36,336 bases of DNA from an uncultured Spirochaetales bacterium (GCA_934276485.1 CAKQTE010000072.1:1-36336), one strand, 5' to 3'; positions 7,425 to 15,587 are shown, counted from the first letter of the stretch. Translations and numbers: made by a program. Notes: a model not told the origin generated them from the sequence alone.

Positions 7425-10052
7425 ATGATTGAATTCAGCGATTTCTCCTTTAAATATAAGGCACAGAAGAATCCAACACTAAAGAATATTAATCTCAAGA
7501 TAGAAGAGGGCGAGAAGGTCTTGATCCTAGGACCTTCTGGCTCTGGTAAATCAACTCTTGGAAATTGTATCAATGGACTCATTCCTCATGTTATAGGTGG
7601 AACAACCACAGGATCGCTGAAGATAGATGGCGTTGAGGTCAAGGACATGGATGTCGTTGACCTATCTAAGAGAATAGGCACTGTACTTCAGGATACAGAT
7701 GGGCAATTTGTAGGTCTTACTGTTGCTGAAGACATTGCCTTTTCCTTGGAAAACCAATGCATGCAAAAAGAAAAGATGCATAGCTTAGTGCATCAAGCTG
7801 CCTCTATTGTTTCAATGGAGGACTTTCTTGAAGTAAGTCCTGATGATATTTCCGGTGGACAGAAGCAAAGAGTATCCCTTGCGGGCGTCCTTGTAGACGA
7901 TGTTGATATTCTCTTGTTCGATGAGCCCCTAGCAGCTCTAGATCCTGCGACAGGAAAGAGAGCTATTGAGCTTATTGATGAAGTTCACGAAAAGACTGGA
8001 AAGACCATCTTGATAATCGAACACAGGCTTGAGGATGTTCTTTATAGGCATGTCGATAGGATCATCCTAGTAGACAAAGGTGAGATTGTAATGGATACAA
8101 CTCCCGAAAAGCTTTTGAAGTCCAACTTACTTGAAGAAAGTGGGATCAGACCACCTTTGTATATATCGCTATTGAAGAAAGCTGGTTGTGATCTGTCTAG
8201 AATTGATAATATCGATTCCTTGGACCATATTGATCTTTCTGAGTGCAAGGAAAGCGTAAAGGCTTGGTTCAAGGAGCAGAAGGTAGATCGGCCAAAAGAT
8301 GAAGGGGAAGACATCATTGAATTCCAGAATGTCTCCTTCAGTTACACTAACTCCCGAAAAGCCGTCTCCGATGTTTCCTTTAAGATCAAGAAGGGGGAGA
8401 TGCTATCTATCCTTGGTCGTAATGGTGCAGGTAAATCCACTATTGCGCAGATGATGATGGGAATCCTTTCTCCGGACATGGGCAGAATAATCATTGATGG
8501 CAAGAATGCAAACAATGACAATATTGCAAAGCGCGCATCCAAGATTGGATATGTAATGCAAAATCCGAATCATATGATCTCTCATGCGATGATCTATGAC
8601 GAGATTGCATTTGGACTTCGTCTAAGAGGATTCAAAGAAGATGAAATCAAAGATAGAGTCATGAATGCCCTAAAGCTTTGTGGCCTTGAACGCTTTAGCA
8701 AATGGCCTATTGCAGCTCTTTCCTATGGTCAGAAGAAGAGAGTAACGATAGCATCCATTCTTGTATTGAATCCTGAAGTACTTATTCTTGATGAGCCAAC
8801 AGCAGGCCAGGATTATAAGAGATATACAGACTTGATGAGCTTTTTGGAGAGAATCAACAAAACTCTTGGCATTACCATTCTCTTTGTAACTCACGATCTT
8901 CATCTAGCACTTGAGTACACTCCACGCGCTCTTGTTCTATCTGAAGGGAAATTGTTGAGAGACTCAGATGTTGCAAGCATATTCTCTGACGAGAAGCTAT
9001 TGAAGGACGCAAACCTAAAGGAAACATCCTTGTTTACACTAGGAAGGGATGTAGGTATTCCTTCAGAAGAGCTTCCTGCTTTCATTGATGCATTCATCGC
9101 ATCTGAGAATCTTCAGAAGGATGCAATTGAAGATATAAGGATTTATCAAAGTGATAAAGACAAAGTCCAATATACAGGGAACAAGGAAAAGAAGAAAAAG
9201 AAGCAAGATAGCTCGGGTAAGATAGCTTTTGGTTTTACATATCTCCCTTTAAATGGTTGGATCCATAGATTGAATGGTGTAACAAAGTTCTTGGTGTTTG
9301 TTCTTTGGATTATTCTATGTTTCACGACATTCGATATGCGCTTCTTGCTAGCAGCATTCCTCTGCTCGTCAATTGCATTGTTAACGTCAAAGGTTCCATT
9401 CAAGAAATTCAAGGTTCCAACATTAGGCATGCTAATGCTAGTTCTGGCAAATGCACTCTTTATATATCTATTCTCGCCTATGCAAGGAACAGATGTCATC
9501 GGTACTAGAACTGTATTATTAGGTGCAGAGTCAATGCGCTATGCGTTGACTTCTGAAACCCTATGGTATCTATTGGTTGTATGTATGAAGCTCTTTACTA
9601 TATTCCCAATGGCCTTGTTGTTTGTATTCTGCACACAGCCATCTGAATTTGCATCTTCACTTAACAAGGTAGGGCTATCGTATAGGATATCGTATTCGAT
9701 ATCACTTGCACTTAGATATATCCCTGAGATTACAGATGACTTTTCAAACATCATGCATGCCCAGCAAGCACGTGGTGTTGATATATCAAAGAACGTGCCT
9801 CTAAAGACGAGAATCGTAAACGTTTCGAAAGTACTAGCACCGCTTGTTCTGTCGAGTATCGATAGAATCGATGTTATTACAAATGCAATGGTCTTGAGAG
9901 GCTTTGGAATTAACAAGAAAAGAACCTGGTATAGAGAGAGAAAGCTAAATGCAATAGATTGGATCCTATTGGTTCTCACTCTTTCATTTGTTGTTCTTGC
10001 CTTCGTATCGAGATTTAAATTTGGAATAAAGTATTGGTATCCATTTAACTAG
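7425..10052 (+). CDS. fused ECF transporter: two ATPases plus EcfT in one chain
   Basis: An 875-residue fusion carrying the complete ECF energising module. The first ATPase (about 1-235) has Walker A GPSGSGKST at 36-44, signature SGGQKQR near 145 and Walker B ILLFDEP. A DUF3744-type linker around 240-285 includes LLKKAGCDLSRI and KESVKAWF. The second ATPase (about 297-520) has Walker A GRNGAGKST near 331, signature LSYGQKKR and Walker B VLILDEP. A Lys-rich tether (KEKKKKKQ, about 588) leads to EcfT (about 610-875) with membrane helices and the two coupling motifs QQARGVD and MVLRGFG. Fused A1-A2 ATPases are known (YkoD type); adding T to the same chain is unusual. The partner S subunit is immediately upstream. 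No internal stop or frameshift is seen. Confidence 0.9.
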   Translation: MIEFSDFSFKYKAQKNPTLKNINLKIEEGEKVLILGPSGSGKSTLGNCINGLIPHVIGGTTTGSLKIDGVEVKDMDVVDLSKRIGTVLQDTDGQFVGLTVAEDIAFSLENQCMQKEKMHSLVHQAASIVSMEDFLEVSPDDISGGQKQRVSLAGVLVDDVDILLFDEPLAALDPATGKRAIELIDEVHEKTGKTILIIEHRLEDVLYRHVDRIILVDKGEIVMDTTPEKLLKSNLLEESGIRPPLYISLLKKAGCDLSRIDNIDSLDHIDLSECKESVKAWFKEQKVDRPKDEGEDIIEFQNVSFSYTNSRKAVSDVSFKIKKGEMLSILGRNGAGKSTIAQMMMGILSPDMGRIIIDGKNANNDNIAKRASKIGYVMQNPNHMISHAMIYDEIAFGLRLRGFKEDEIKDRVMNALKLCGLERFSKWPIAALSYGQKKRVTIASILVLNPEVLILDEPTAGQDYKRYTDLMSFLERINKTLGITILFVTHDLHLALEYTPRALVLSEGKLLRDSDVASIFSDEKLLKDANLKETSLFTLGRDVGIPSEELPAFIDAFIASENLQKDAIEDIRIYQSDKDKVQYTGNKEKKKKKQDSSGKIAFGFTYLPLNGWIHRLNGVTKFLVFVLWIILCFTTFDMRFLLAAFLCSSIALLTSKVPFKKFKVPTLGMLMLVLANALFIYLFSPMQGTDVIGTRTVLLGAESMRYALTSETLWYLLVVCMKLFTIFPMALLFVFCTQPSEFASSLNKVGLSYRISYSISLALRYIPEITDDFSNIMHAQQARGVDISKNVPLKTRIVNVSKVLAPLVLSSIDRIDVITNAMVLRGFGINKKRTWYRERKLNAIDWILLVLTLSFVVLAFVSRFKFGIKYWYPFN

Positions 10053-10062
10053 GAGGAGAGAC

Positions 10063-10941
10063 ATGGTTGTATTGGAAAACGAGGAGCTCTTGGTTGAGAT
10101 CAACGAACTAGGAGCTGAGCTAAAGAGAATTTATGGAAAGAAGAATGATGTCGAATATCTATGGAAAGGCGATCAGGGCCCAAGATTTTGGCAGAGAAGT
10201 GCTACTATCCTGTTTCCTTTTGTAGGTAGATTGCAGGATGCTCATTACACATATTGTGGCAAGGAATACAAAATCGGATGTCATGGATTTGCCAAGGATT
10301 CTGTATTTGATGTAATCGATAAGAATGACAAGAGTGTTACATTCGAGCTTGTAAGCAACGAGAAGACCCTTGCTGAGTATCCATTTGATTTCAAGCTACG
10401 CATTACATACACTCTTGTTGGTATGCACGTAGCAGAGAGAGTAGTTGTAGAAAATACAGATAAGAAGGATTTGCTATTCAAGGTTGGCTTCCATCCTGGA
10501 TTTAATCTTCCTCTTACTAAGGAATGTGCATTCGAAGATTATTCAATTGTATTTGAAAATGCTACAAAGCCACTTAAGAGAGGAATCTCTGTAAGAGGCT
10601 TGGATCTATCAACAGACTTTGATTGCCCAGAAATTGTTGGAAAGACAATGCGTCTTAACCATGAGATATTCAAGGATGATGCTATCGTTCTTTCAAAGAC
10701 AGAAGGTAAGGCTATCTTGAAGTCTGACAAGAGTGAGCATGGAGTAGAGCTGACCTACGATGCTCCTTGGTGTGGTATTTGGCAGACATATGACAATGAA
10801 ACTCCATTTGTTGCTATCGAGCCATGGTATCAACTACCAGGAAAGGATTTAGAGTATACAGCTCTCGAAAAGATAGAAGATATCAACAAGCTTAAGACAG
10901 GAGAGACAGCTGAATATAAGCTAGACTTCCAGCTGTTCTAA
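10063..10941 (+). CDS. aldose 1-epimerase family protein (LacX type)
   Basis: A 292-residue galactose-mutarotase-fold protein resembling LacX. It has the N-terminal ENEELLVEINELGAELKRIY strand pattern, the GPRFWQRSATILFPFVGR segment characteristic of LacX-like members, the histidine motif GCHGFAKDS, a second histidine in VGFHPGFNLPL, and a C-terminal VAIEPWYQLPG with the conserved glutamate. The enzyme would interconvert alpha and beta anomers of a hexose in the cytoplasm; the substrate is not evident. It is the last gene of the operon, 10 nt after the ECF fusion with a strong GGAGGAGAG site, and is followed by a terminator at 10950. Nothing else in the operon is sugar-related. Confidence 0.85.
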   Translation: MVVLENEELLVEINELGAELKRIYGKKNDVEYLWKGDQGPRFWQRSATILFPFVGRLQDAHYTYCGKEYKIGCHGFAKDSVFDVIDKNDKSVTFELVSNEKTLAEYPFDFKLRITYTLVGMHVAERVVVENTDKKDLLFKVGFHPGFNLPLTKECAFEDYSIVFENATKPLKRGISVRGLDLSTDFDCPEIVGKTMRLNHEIFKDDAIVLSKTEGKAILKSDKSEHGVELTYDAPWCGIWQTYDNETPFVAIEPWYQLPGKDLEYTALEKIEDINKLKTGETAEYKLDFQLF

Positions 10942-10949
10942 CTAGCTCG

Positions 10950-10980
10950 CCACTGGGTTAACGCTCAGTGGTTTATTTTT
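10950..10980 (+). terminator. terminator of the thiN-to-mutarotase operon
   Basis: CCACTG (10950-10955) pairs with CAGTGG (10966-10971) over a 10-nt loop and is followed by TTTATTTTT. It lies 9 nt past the stop of the mutarotase gene. Confidence 0.75.
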
Positions 10981-11150
10981 GCCCTGTTACCAAAGGATAT
11001 CTTGATATGCTTTAGCTCTAATAGTGCTAATGGAGGAGCCTTCATACAAGATGGTGTGATAAAGGATTTCAGGTCAACTCCATAACAAGAATAGAATCTT
11101 TTGATTGTTGTATATGCCTGCCTGTTTGTTTGAGCAAGCAGGTTTCTTTA
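10981..11150 (+). ncRNA. candidate small RNA between two terminators
   Basis: No credible ORF occupies this stretch. It begins after one intrinsic terminator and ends at another: CCTGTTTG (11121-11128) pairs with CAAGCAGG (11135-11142), followed by TTTCTTTA. A possible promoter, TTGATA (11002-11007) with an 18-nt spacer and GCTAAT (11026-11031), would yield a transcript of about 110 nt. It could equally be the remains of a decayed gene with its old terminator. Confidence 0.25.
11121..11150 (+). terminator. intrinsic terminator without an assigned gene
   Basis: An eight-pair stem (one G-U) with loop TTTGAG is followed by TTTCTTTAT. It is the second plus-strand terminator after the mutarotase gene. 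Confidence 0.6.
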
Positions 11151-11187
11151 TAAGTATGATTATTGATTTTTAGGGGATCATTATGAA

Positions 11188-11215
11188 ATAAAAAAACTCT
11201 AGCGATAAGCTAGAG
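11188..11215 (-). terminator. terminator of the tRNA-Thr gene
   Basis: On the minus strand CTCTAGC (11215-11209) pairs perfectly with GCTAGAG (11203-11197) over a 5-nt loop, followed by at least six T. It lies six bases past the mature 3' end of the tRNA. Confidence 0.85.
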
Positions 11216-11220
11216 CTTAG

Positions 11221-11294
11221 AGCCCCCTGTCGGATTCGAACCAACGACCCCGAGATTACAAATCACGTGCTCTGGCCAGCTGAGCTAAGGAGGC
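11221..11294 (-). tRNA. tRNA-Thr (anticodon UGU)
   Basis: A 74-nt cloverleaf on the minus strand. The acceptor GCCTCCT pairs with AGGGGGC (one G-U). The D arm GCTC/GAGC, the anticodon loop TTTGTAA giving anticodon TGT, the variable loop GGGTC and the T arm GTTGG-TTCGAAT-CCGAC are all present. The 3' CCA is not encoded. The anticodon stem CGTGA/TCTCG has a U-U mismatch at its middle pair (29-41). A promoter (TTGACA, 17 nt, TAATAT) and a strong terminator flank it, so it is transcribed on its own. Confidence 0.93.
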
Positions 11295-11306
11295 GCGACA
11301 ACAAAG

Positions 11307-11335
11307 ATATTAGATGAATCATCAAAATGTGTCAA
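11307..11335 (-). promoter_or_regulatory. promoter of tRNA-Thr
   Basis: On the minus strand TTGACA (11335-11330), a 17-nt spacer and TAATAT (11312-11307) lie just upstream of the tRNA 5' end at 11294. Confidence 0.7.
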
Positions 11336-11344
11336 CAATATTTA

Positions 11345-11378
11345 GAAAAAAAGTAAAAAAAGTTTAAACAATTAACTT
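11345..11378 (-). terminator. possible terminator of lrgAB
   Basis: Downstream of the lrgB stop, the minus strand has AAGTT (11378-11374) pairing with AACTT (11364-11360) over a 9-nt loop, then runs of seven T separated by AC. The stem is weak but the T tracts are strong. Confidence 0.4.
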
Positions 11379-11412
11379 CTTATACATTTTGCTCTATTTT
11401 TGTATAATTTCA

Positions 11413-12099
11413 TCAGTGAAATATAATCAAAGACAGTAATACTGTGATAATTCCTGAGAATGTCAAAGCAACTGATGATAAAGCTCCTTGAACCTCTCCA
11501 ATTTCAATGGCTTTCACAGTTCCAATAGCGTGGGAACTTGTTCCTATAGCAATACCTTCAGCAATTGGAGACTTTGTCTTCAATAGTTTAATTAGAAGCG
11601 GGGCTACGATATTTCCAATAACACCTGTGATAATTACAACGATTACAGTTATGGAAGGAATTCCTCCTAGAGATTCTGCAACAGCCATTGCCATTGGTGT
11701 TGTGATGCTTTTGGGAATAAGAGAGTAGGTAATCTCTTCCTCAAATGCAAGAATGTCGCAAGAAAGAATAACTAGCAGTATTGATGCTAATGAGCCAACA
11801 ATGGTTCCCACAAGGAGTGCGAGGATATTCTTTTTGACAATCTCCCATTGTCTATAGATATTCAAAGCCAGTGAGCATGTGGCAGGCGCAAGAAAGAATG
11901 ATATTAGCGTACCTCCATTGTTGTACCATGAGTAAGGAATATCGAATATCAGCAAGAATACAATTACAGTTGCAATCGAAAGTAGCAAAGGATTCAAGAA
12001 TGCTTTCTTTGTCTTTTGCTGAACCATGGACCAAAATGAAAAACTTATGATAGTTATAGCAACGCCAAAAAGAGGGGAAGAGAAGATAAGTTCTTTCAT
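11413..12099 (-). CDS. lrgB: LrgB/CidB family membrane protein
   Basis: A 228-residue membrane protein with about six or seven helices and the LrgB hallmarks: YSLIPKSITTPMAMAVAESLGGIPSITV and the GTSSHAIGTVKAIEIGEVQGALSSVAL block. LrgAB/CidAB proteins were described as holin-like regulators of murein hydrolases, and more recent work links homologues to pyruvate or glycolate export; which applies here cannot be told. The start at 12099 (MKELIFSS) is chosen because AGGAGAG precedes it and its ATG overlaps the lrgA stop as ATGA, showing translational coupling. The longer reading frame upstream simply runs into lrgA. Confidence 0.88.
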   Translation of the reverse strand: MKELIFSSPLFGVAITIISFSFWSMVQQKTKKAFLNPLLLSIATVIVFLLIFDIPYSWYNNGGTLISFFLAPATCSLALNIYRQWEIVKKNILALLVGTIVGSLASILLVILSCDILAFEEEITYSLIPKSITTPMAMAVAESLGGIPSITVIVVIITGVIGNIVAPLLIKLLKTKSPIAEGIAIGTSSHAIGTVKAIEIGEVQGALSSVALTFSGIITVLLSLIIFH

Positions 12100-12455
12100 T
12101 TTGCTCTCCTGTTTTGTAGCTTTAGTACAAACTTCACAGTATATAGTGTGATAATAAAAACAAGGATTGTTGAGACAAAAGATAGTAGTAATAGCTGAAA
12201 CCAAATCGATGAAATGTATCCAAAATCCTCTACGAGTCTTACTCCTGCTGGAACAAAGAGTATTGGCATATAGCGAATAAGCATATCACCTGCATCTTCT
12301 ACAAACTGTAATTTCAATAGCTTTGTTTTCAAGAGAACAAATAAAAGCACAAGTGCAATTATTGTTGCTGGAATCGGAAATGGAATTACATTTGATAATA
12401 CTTCACCTGCCAAGCAGAGAGCGATTATGATTGCAAATTGAGTTAGAATATTCAT
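12096..12455 (-). CDS. lrgA: LrgA/CidA family holin-like membrane protein
   Basis: A 119-residue protein with four hydrophobic helices matching the LrgA/CidA family. The first helix carries LCLAGEVLSN, followed by PFPIPATIIALVLLFVLL (the family's IPGSVIGMLLLFLLL-like stretch, here PIPATI), then FVEDAGDMLIRYMPILFVPAGV, where the family has LFVPAGVG. It is coupled to lrgB by a 4-nt overlap. No good ribosome site is seen in front of ATG 12455, so initiation may be weak. Upstream is the terminator of a PLP-enzyme gene, so lrgAB is its own unit. Confidence 0.87.
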   Translation of the reverse strand: MNILTQFAIIIALCLAGEVLSNVIPFPIPATIIALVLLFVLLKTKLLKLQFVEDAGDMLIRYMPILFVPAGVRLVEDFGYISSIWFQLLLLSFVSTILVFIITLYTVKFVLKLQNRRAK

Positions 12456-12583
12456 AACAAGTGGGTTATCACTAATCTTGATTTGTTTCTAGATTCTTTT
12501 GCTATAAATCTGTGACAACAATTATGAAAATTCAGAACTTGATTCTGATGATTTGTCTAGTGATATCATTTGGGTGCTTATGG

Positions 12584-12612
12584 AATAAAACAGAGCTGCC
12601 GCAGCAGCTCTG
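12584..12612 (-). terminator. terminator of the two-gene PLP enzyme unit
   Basis: On the minus strand CAGAGCTGC (12612-12604) pairs perfectly with GCAGCTCTG (12599-12591) around TGCG, followed by TTTTATT. It lies about 20 nt past the stop of the threonine-synthase-like gene. Confidence 0.85.
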
Positions 12613-12631
12613 ATAAACAACGTTTATAAGT

Positions 12632-13852
12632 TTAGAATGGAAGGCGTTCGATTTCCTTTGGATCATTTTCAATTGCATCTGGTAGCGATACTCTGCCATC
12701 AAACACCTTCATATCCTTGAATCCAGTTCCTGTTAGCAGTACTACAGCAGTAGCATCTTCTCCAAGAGTTGAAACAAAGTGATCCCTGTCGCGCTTGAAT
12801 GCTGCATAAGCACAAGCAGCTGCAGGCTCGGCAAGAACTCCAGCCTCTCTTGTAAGCTCAAGCTGGCTATCGAGGATTTCCTCATCTGTTACCTTTACAG
12901 CCCAACCCTGTGTTTGTTTGATATACTTTACAGCCATTCTTCCATTAGCAGGTAGTCCTACAGATATAGAATCAGCTCTTGTTGTTGCATCAAATTCGCT
13001 ATAGTCGTCATTCTCAAGTGCATTTGTAATAGCAGCAGAGAGAGTGCTCTGACAGCAGATGATTCTTGGCATTCTATCTGTGATTCCAGCTTCCATCAAA
13101 TCTGCAAATCCCTTGGCAACTCCTGCGATAATGCACCCATCACCAACTGGTACATATACAGCATCAGGTAGCTTTCTTCCCATTTGTTCAAATAGTTCAA
13201 TTGAGATGGATTTCTTTCCTTCAATGGTCATTGGATTATATGCAGTGTTTCTATTGATTCCTCCCTTTAGACGAGTGTATTCAATTGAAAGCTTGAAAGC
13301 ATCATCGTATGTACCTTTGACAGGAACTACCTTTGCTCCATACAAAACAGATTGCATCAACTTGTTTATTGGTGCTGTTGCTGGAACAAACAGTATGATA
13401 TCCAAATCCATAGCTGCTCCTACTGCAGACATAGCGGCTCCTGCGTTTCCAGTGGAAGCAAGTGCAATCTTCTTCTCCCCAAGAGCGCGCGCTTGAAGTG
13501 CAACTTCATAGGATGCTCTATCTTTAAAGGATCCAGATATTAGCTGTGAATCAAGCTTAAAAAGAAGGTTCTTTACGCCAAGCTTCTTTGCAATCCTCTT
13601 AGGGCTCATCAGGGGAGTGATACCAACAGGGTATTCACTCTCGTCTTCAGCAGGATATGGATAGAAATCATTTGGAGTGACATGGTCTTTCTTTCTAGCT
13701 TCTTCCAATACTTCATCAGATAACTTTACAATCAAGTTTCCCTTTGAGAATATAGTGCCATCATTAAGGCGAGCACACTCTGGACATTGATACATCAAGC
13801 TATCTGTTTCATAGACCTTGCCACAATCTGAACACACGTATTTAAAACGCAT
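12632..13852 (-). CDS. threonine-synthase-like PLP enzyme with zinc ribbon
   Basis: A 406-residue fold-type II PLP enzyme. An N-terminal zinc ribbon (C7-x2-C10 and C23-x2-C26) is followed by the PLP-lysine motif SGSFKDRAS, the phosphate-binding STGNAGAAMSA loop, a second glycine-rich segment VPVGDGCIIAG and LLTGTGFKD near the end. It resembles threonine synthase, but similar paralogues act as ammonia-lyases, so the reaction (phosphohomoserine to threonine, or beta/alpha-elimination of a diamino or hydroxy acid) is open. It follows the PLP gene at 13901-15364 by 48 nt with a terminator hairpin between, suggesting partial read-through. ATG 13852 is favoured over 13855 because AGGAG is better spaced. 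It may take part in the purine-linked catabolism encoded at 19.5-33 kb. Confidence 0.75.
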   Translation of the reverse strand: MRFKYVCSDCGKVYETDSLMYQCPECARLNDGTIFSKGNLIVKLSDEVLEEARKKDHVTPNDFYPYPAEDESEYPVGITPLMSPKRIAKKLGVKNLLFKLDSQLISGSFKDRASYEVALQARALGEKKIALASTGNAGAAMSAVGAAMDLDIILFVPATAPINKLMQSVLYGAKVVPVKGTYDDAFKLSIEYTRLKGGINRNTAYNPMTIEGKKSISIELFEQMGRKLPDAVYVPVGDGCIIAGVAKGFADLMEAGITDRMPRIICCQSTLSAAITNALENDDYSEFDATTRADSISVGLPANGRMAVKYIKQTQGWAVKVTDEEILDSQLELTREAGVLAEPAAACAYAAFKRDRDHFVSTLGEDATAVVLLTGTGFKDMKVFDGRVSLPDAIENDPKEIERLPF

Positions 13853-13861
13853 CATAATCTC

Positions 13862-13893
13862 CTATATAAATAAAGCCGGGAGGAATCCCGGCT
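13862..13893 (-). terminator. hairpin terminator between the two PLP genes
   Basis: On the minus strand AGCCGGG (13893-13887) pairs with CCCGGCT (13880-13874) around ATTCCT, followed by TTATTTATAT. It sits between two same-strand genes and leads directly into the AGGAG site of the second, so it may attenuate rather than fully stop transcription. Confidence 0.7.
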
Positions 13894-13900
13894 CCTTAAG

Positions 13901-15364
13901 TTAATTTTCAATCATGGAATTGAATTCGGTAATCAACTTATCAATCTTTGTTGTGAGCTTTGGAATATCTGTCCAATAGTCTCTGTCATACCATTGACGA
14001 TTGATCTCTGCATAAGTTTTGCCTTGCTGTTCAACCCATGTGTAGTACTTGAGATTGTGAACTCTGAGTCTTTCGTAATATGAAAGCTCAAGAGCATTCT
14101 CAATTGTCTGATGCATGAGAGCAGAAGCATGAACCTTAGCAGCTTCCATCTCAGAGAACTTGCCTTGCTGCTCTTCAAGCTCGCCAAGTCTTGATGTGTA
14201 CATAACAGAAGAGTCTGTAAGAATTGTGAAGACTGCATCATTCTCGTCCATCTCATAGTACTTAGCCATCTTGATAGCAGATAGCATATTACCAATGCCT
14301 GAGATTCCAAATAGCTGCAAGTCAGCGATCTGTTTCTCTGTCAGTCCTACACTTCTTAGATATGCAATACCTTCTGGTTCATTGAACAAGCGGTAGATAT
14401 CCATACAATCCTGATCATCGATAGCAAGGATCATATCTGTATTCTTAACGTTATGGATCCAAGGAACATGCTTGTCTCCAATACCTTCGATTCTGTGTCC
14501 ACCAAATCCATTTCTTAGAAGAGTAGGACACTGTAGCGCTTCTCCAGCTCCGATCTTGATATTAGGGAATACCTTCTTCAAGTGGTCGCCAGCTGCAAGC
14601 GTTCCACCAGAACCTGTGGAGGATGCATATCCTCTTACCTGATCTGGCTTGAGTCCAAGCTGCTTGATGATTTCAAGAATAGCGGATCCTGTTACTTCAT
14701 AGTGCCATAGGTAGTTCTCGAACTGTTCGAACTGATTGAAGATTACGATATGCTTTCCTCTTTCTGCATCAAGTTCATGACACTTATCGAAGATTTCCTT
14801 TACGTTTGATTCACATCCTGGAGTTGCAATGATCTCTCCTGCAACAGTCTTTAGCCAATTGAATCTTTCCTGGGACATTTCTTCAGGAAGAATAGCAATT
14901 GATTTACATCCTAGTAGAGCTGAGTTATAAGCACCACCTCTACAATAGTTACCAGTTGATGGCCATACTGCAACTTGCTCAACTGCATCGAAGTTACCTG
15001 TTACCAAAGCAGGTGCAAGACATGCGTATGTTGCTCCTACCTTATGTACACCGCAAGGGAACCACTTTCCTGCAAGTGCAAATACACGAGCCTTTGTTCC
15101 TGTGATTTGATGAGGGATTTCAATATAGTTGACGCCTCCGAATTCTCCACCTGTTTCCTTTGGCTCATTATGCCAGTTGATTCTGTAGAGATTGACGGGA
15201 TCAACATCCCATAGACCTGTGTTCTTTAGTTTATCTTTGATCTCTTGTGGAATGAGGTCTGGATTCTTCATTTGTGCAAAGGTTGGAAGGGAAATTCCCT
15301 TTTCTTTACAGCGTTCTACATTCTTTTTGATGATGTTTGGGTGTTTCTTTAGATTGATCAACAT
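13901..15364 (-). CDS. PLP-dependent enzyme, cysteine-synthase/lyase superfamily
   Basis: A 487-residue fold-type II PLP enzyme. The probable Schiff-base lysine is in WFPCGVHKVGATYA. The phosphate/substrate loop is PSTGNYCRGGAYNSALLG, and a second glycine-rich loop is SSTGSGGTLAAGDHLKK. A long C-terminal helical region (about 390-487) is extra compared with ordinary cysteine synthases. The start is taken at ATG 15364, ten bases after AGGAGG; the longer frame to 15418 would run through its own promoter. A tandem TGTTGCG/TGTTGCA element overlaps the -35 region and has a near-copy upstream of ygfK. The substrate is not known; an amino-acid ammonia-lyase comparable in role to YgeX (diaminopropionate ammonia-lyase) of purine clusters is an inference from that shared element. 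Confidence 0.75.
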   Translation of the reverse strand: MLINLKKHPNIIKKNVERCKEKGISLPTFAQMKNPDLIPQEIKDKLKNTGLWDVDPVNLYRINWHNEPKETGGEFGGVNYIEIPHQITGTKARVFALAGKWFPCGVHKVGATYACLAPALVTGNFDAVEQVAVWPSTGNYCRGGAYNSALLGCKSIAILPEEMSQERFNWLKTVAGEIIATPGCESNVKEIFDKCHELDAERGKHIVIFNQFEQFENYLWHYEVTGSAILEIIKQLGLKPDQVRGYASSTGSGGTLAAGDHLKKVFPNIKIGAGEALQCPTLLRNGFGGHRIEGIGDKHVPWIHNVKNTDMILAIDDQDCMDIYRLFNEPEGIAYLRSVGLTEKQIADLQLFGISGIGNMLSAIKMAKYYEMDENDAVFTILTDSSVMYTSRLGELEEQQGKFSEMEAAKVHASALMHQTIENALELSYYERLRVHNLKYYTWVEQQGKTYAEINRQWYDRDYWTDIPKLTTKIDKLITEFNSMIEN

Positions 15365-15386
15365 TCGATTGAATCCTCCTAGTTGA

Positions 15387-15417
15387 AGTATAGTTTGAGA
15401 TGCAACATAACGCAACA
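15387..15417 (-). promoter_or_regulatory. promoter and tandem TGTTGC operator of the PLP gene
   Basis: Minus strand: -10 TATACT (15392-15387), 17-nt spacer, -35-like TTGCGT (15415-15410). The -35 lies inside the 17-bp element TGTTGCGTTATGTTGCA (15417-15401), two 7-bp half-repeats one helical turn apart. The same architecture is found before ygfK at 19471-19487. Confidence 0.55.
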
Positions 15418-15587
15418 AAATATTTATTTCTTCATTCGTTACCGCATGATAATCTCAAGAGAAAAATCGTTTGGAAAAGATTTTGAAATCTATGTTGACC
15501 TATAGTTCCAGCTAAGTCTTTCTAACAACTATTTTATTAACATATAGACTTCGGTCCTCTATGTTTTAATCCTTATATTAATAATGC

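Noticed and set aside
6861..10052. Assigning the ECF transporter to thiamine because thiN heads the operon
   Set aside because: The S component is UPF0397-like rather than ThiT- or YkoE-like, no TPP riboswitch is visible, and the nearest partner is a SAM hydrolase.
11413..12204. 263-residue reading of lrgB starting at 12204
   Set aside because: The first 35 residues are translated from within lrgA, while ATG 12099 has a ribosome site and the ATGA overlap.
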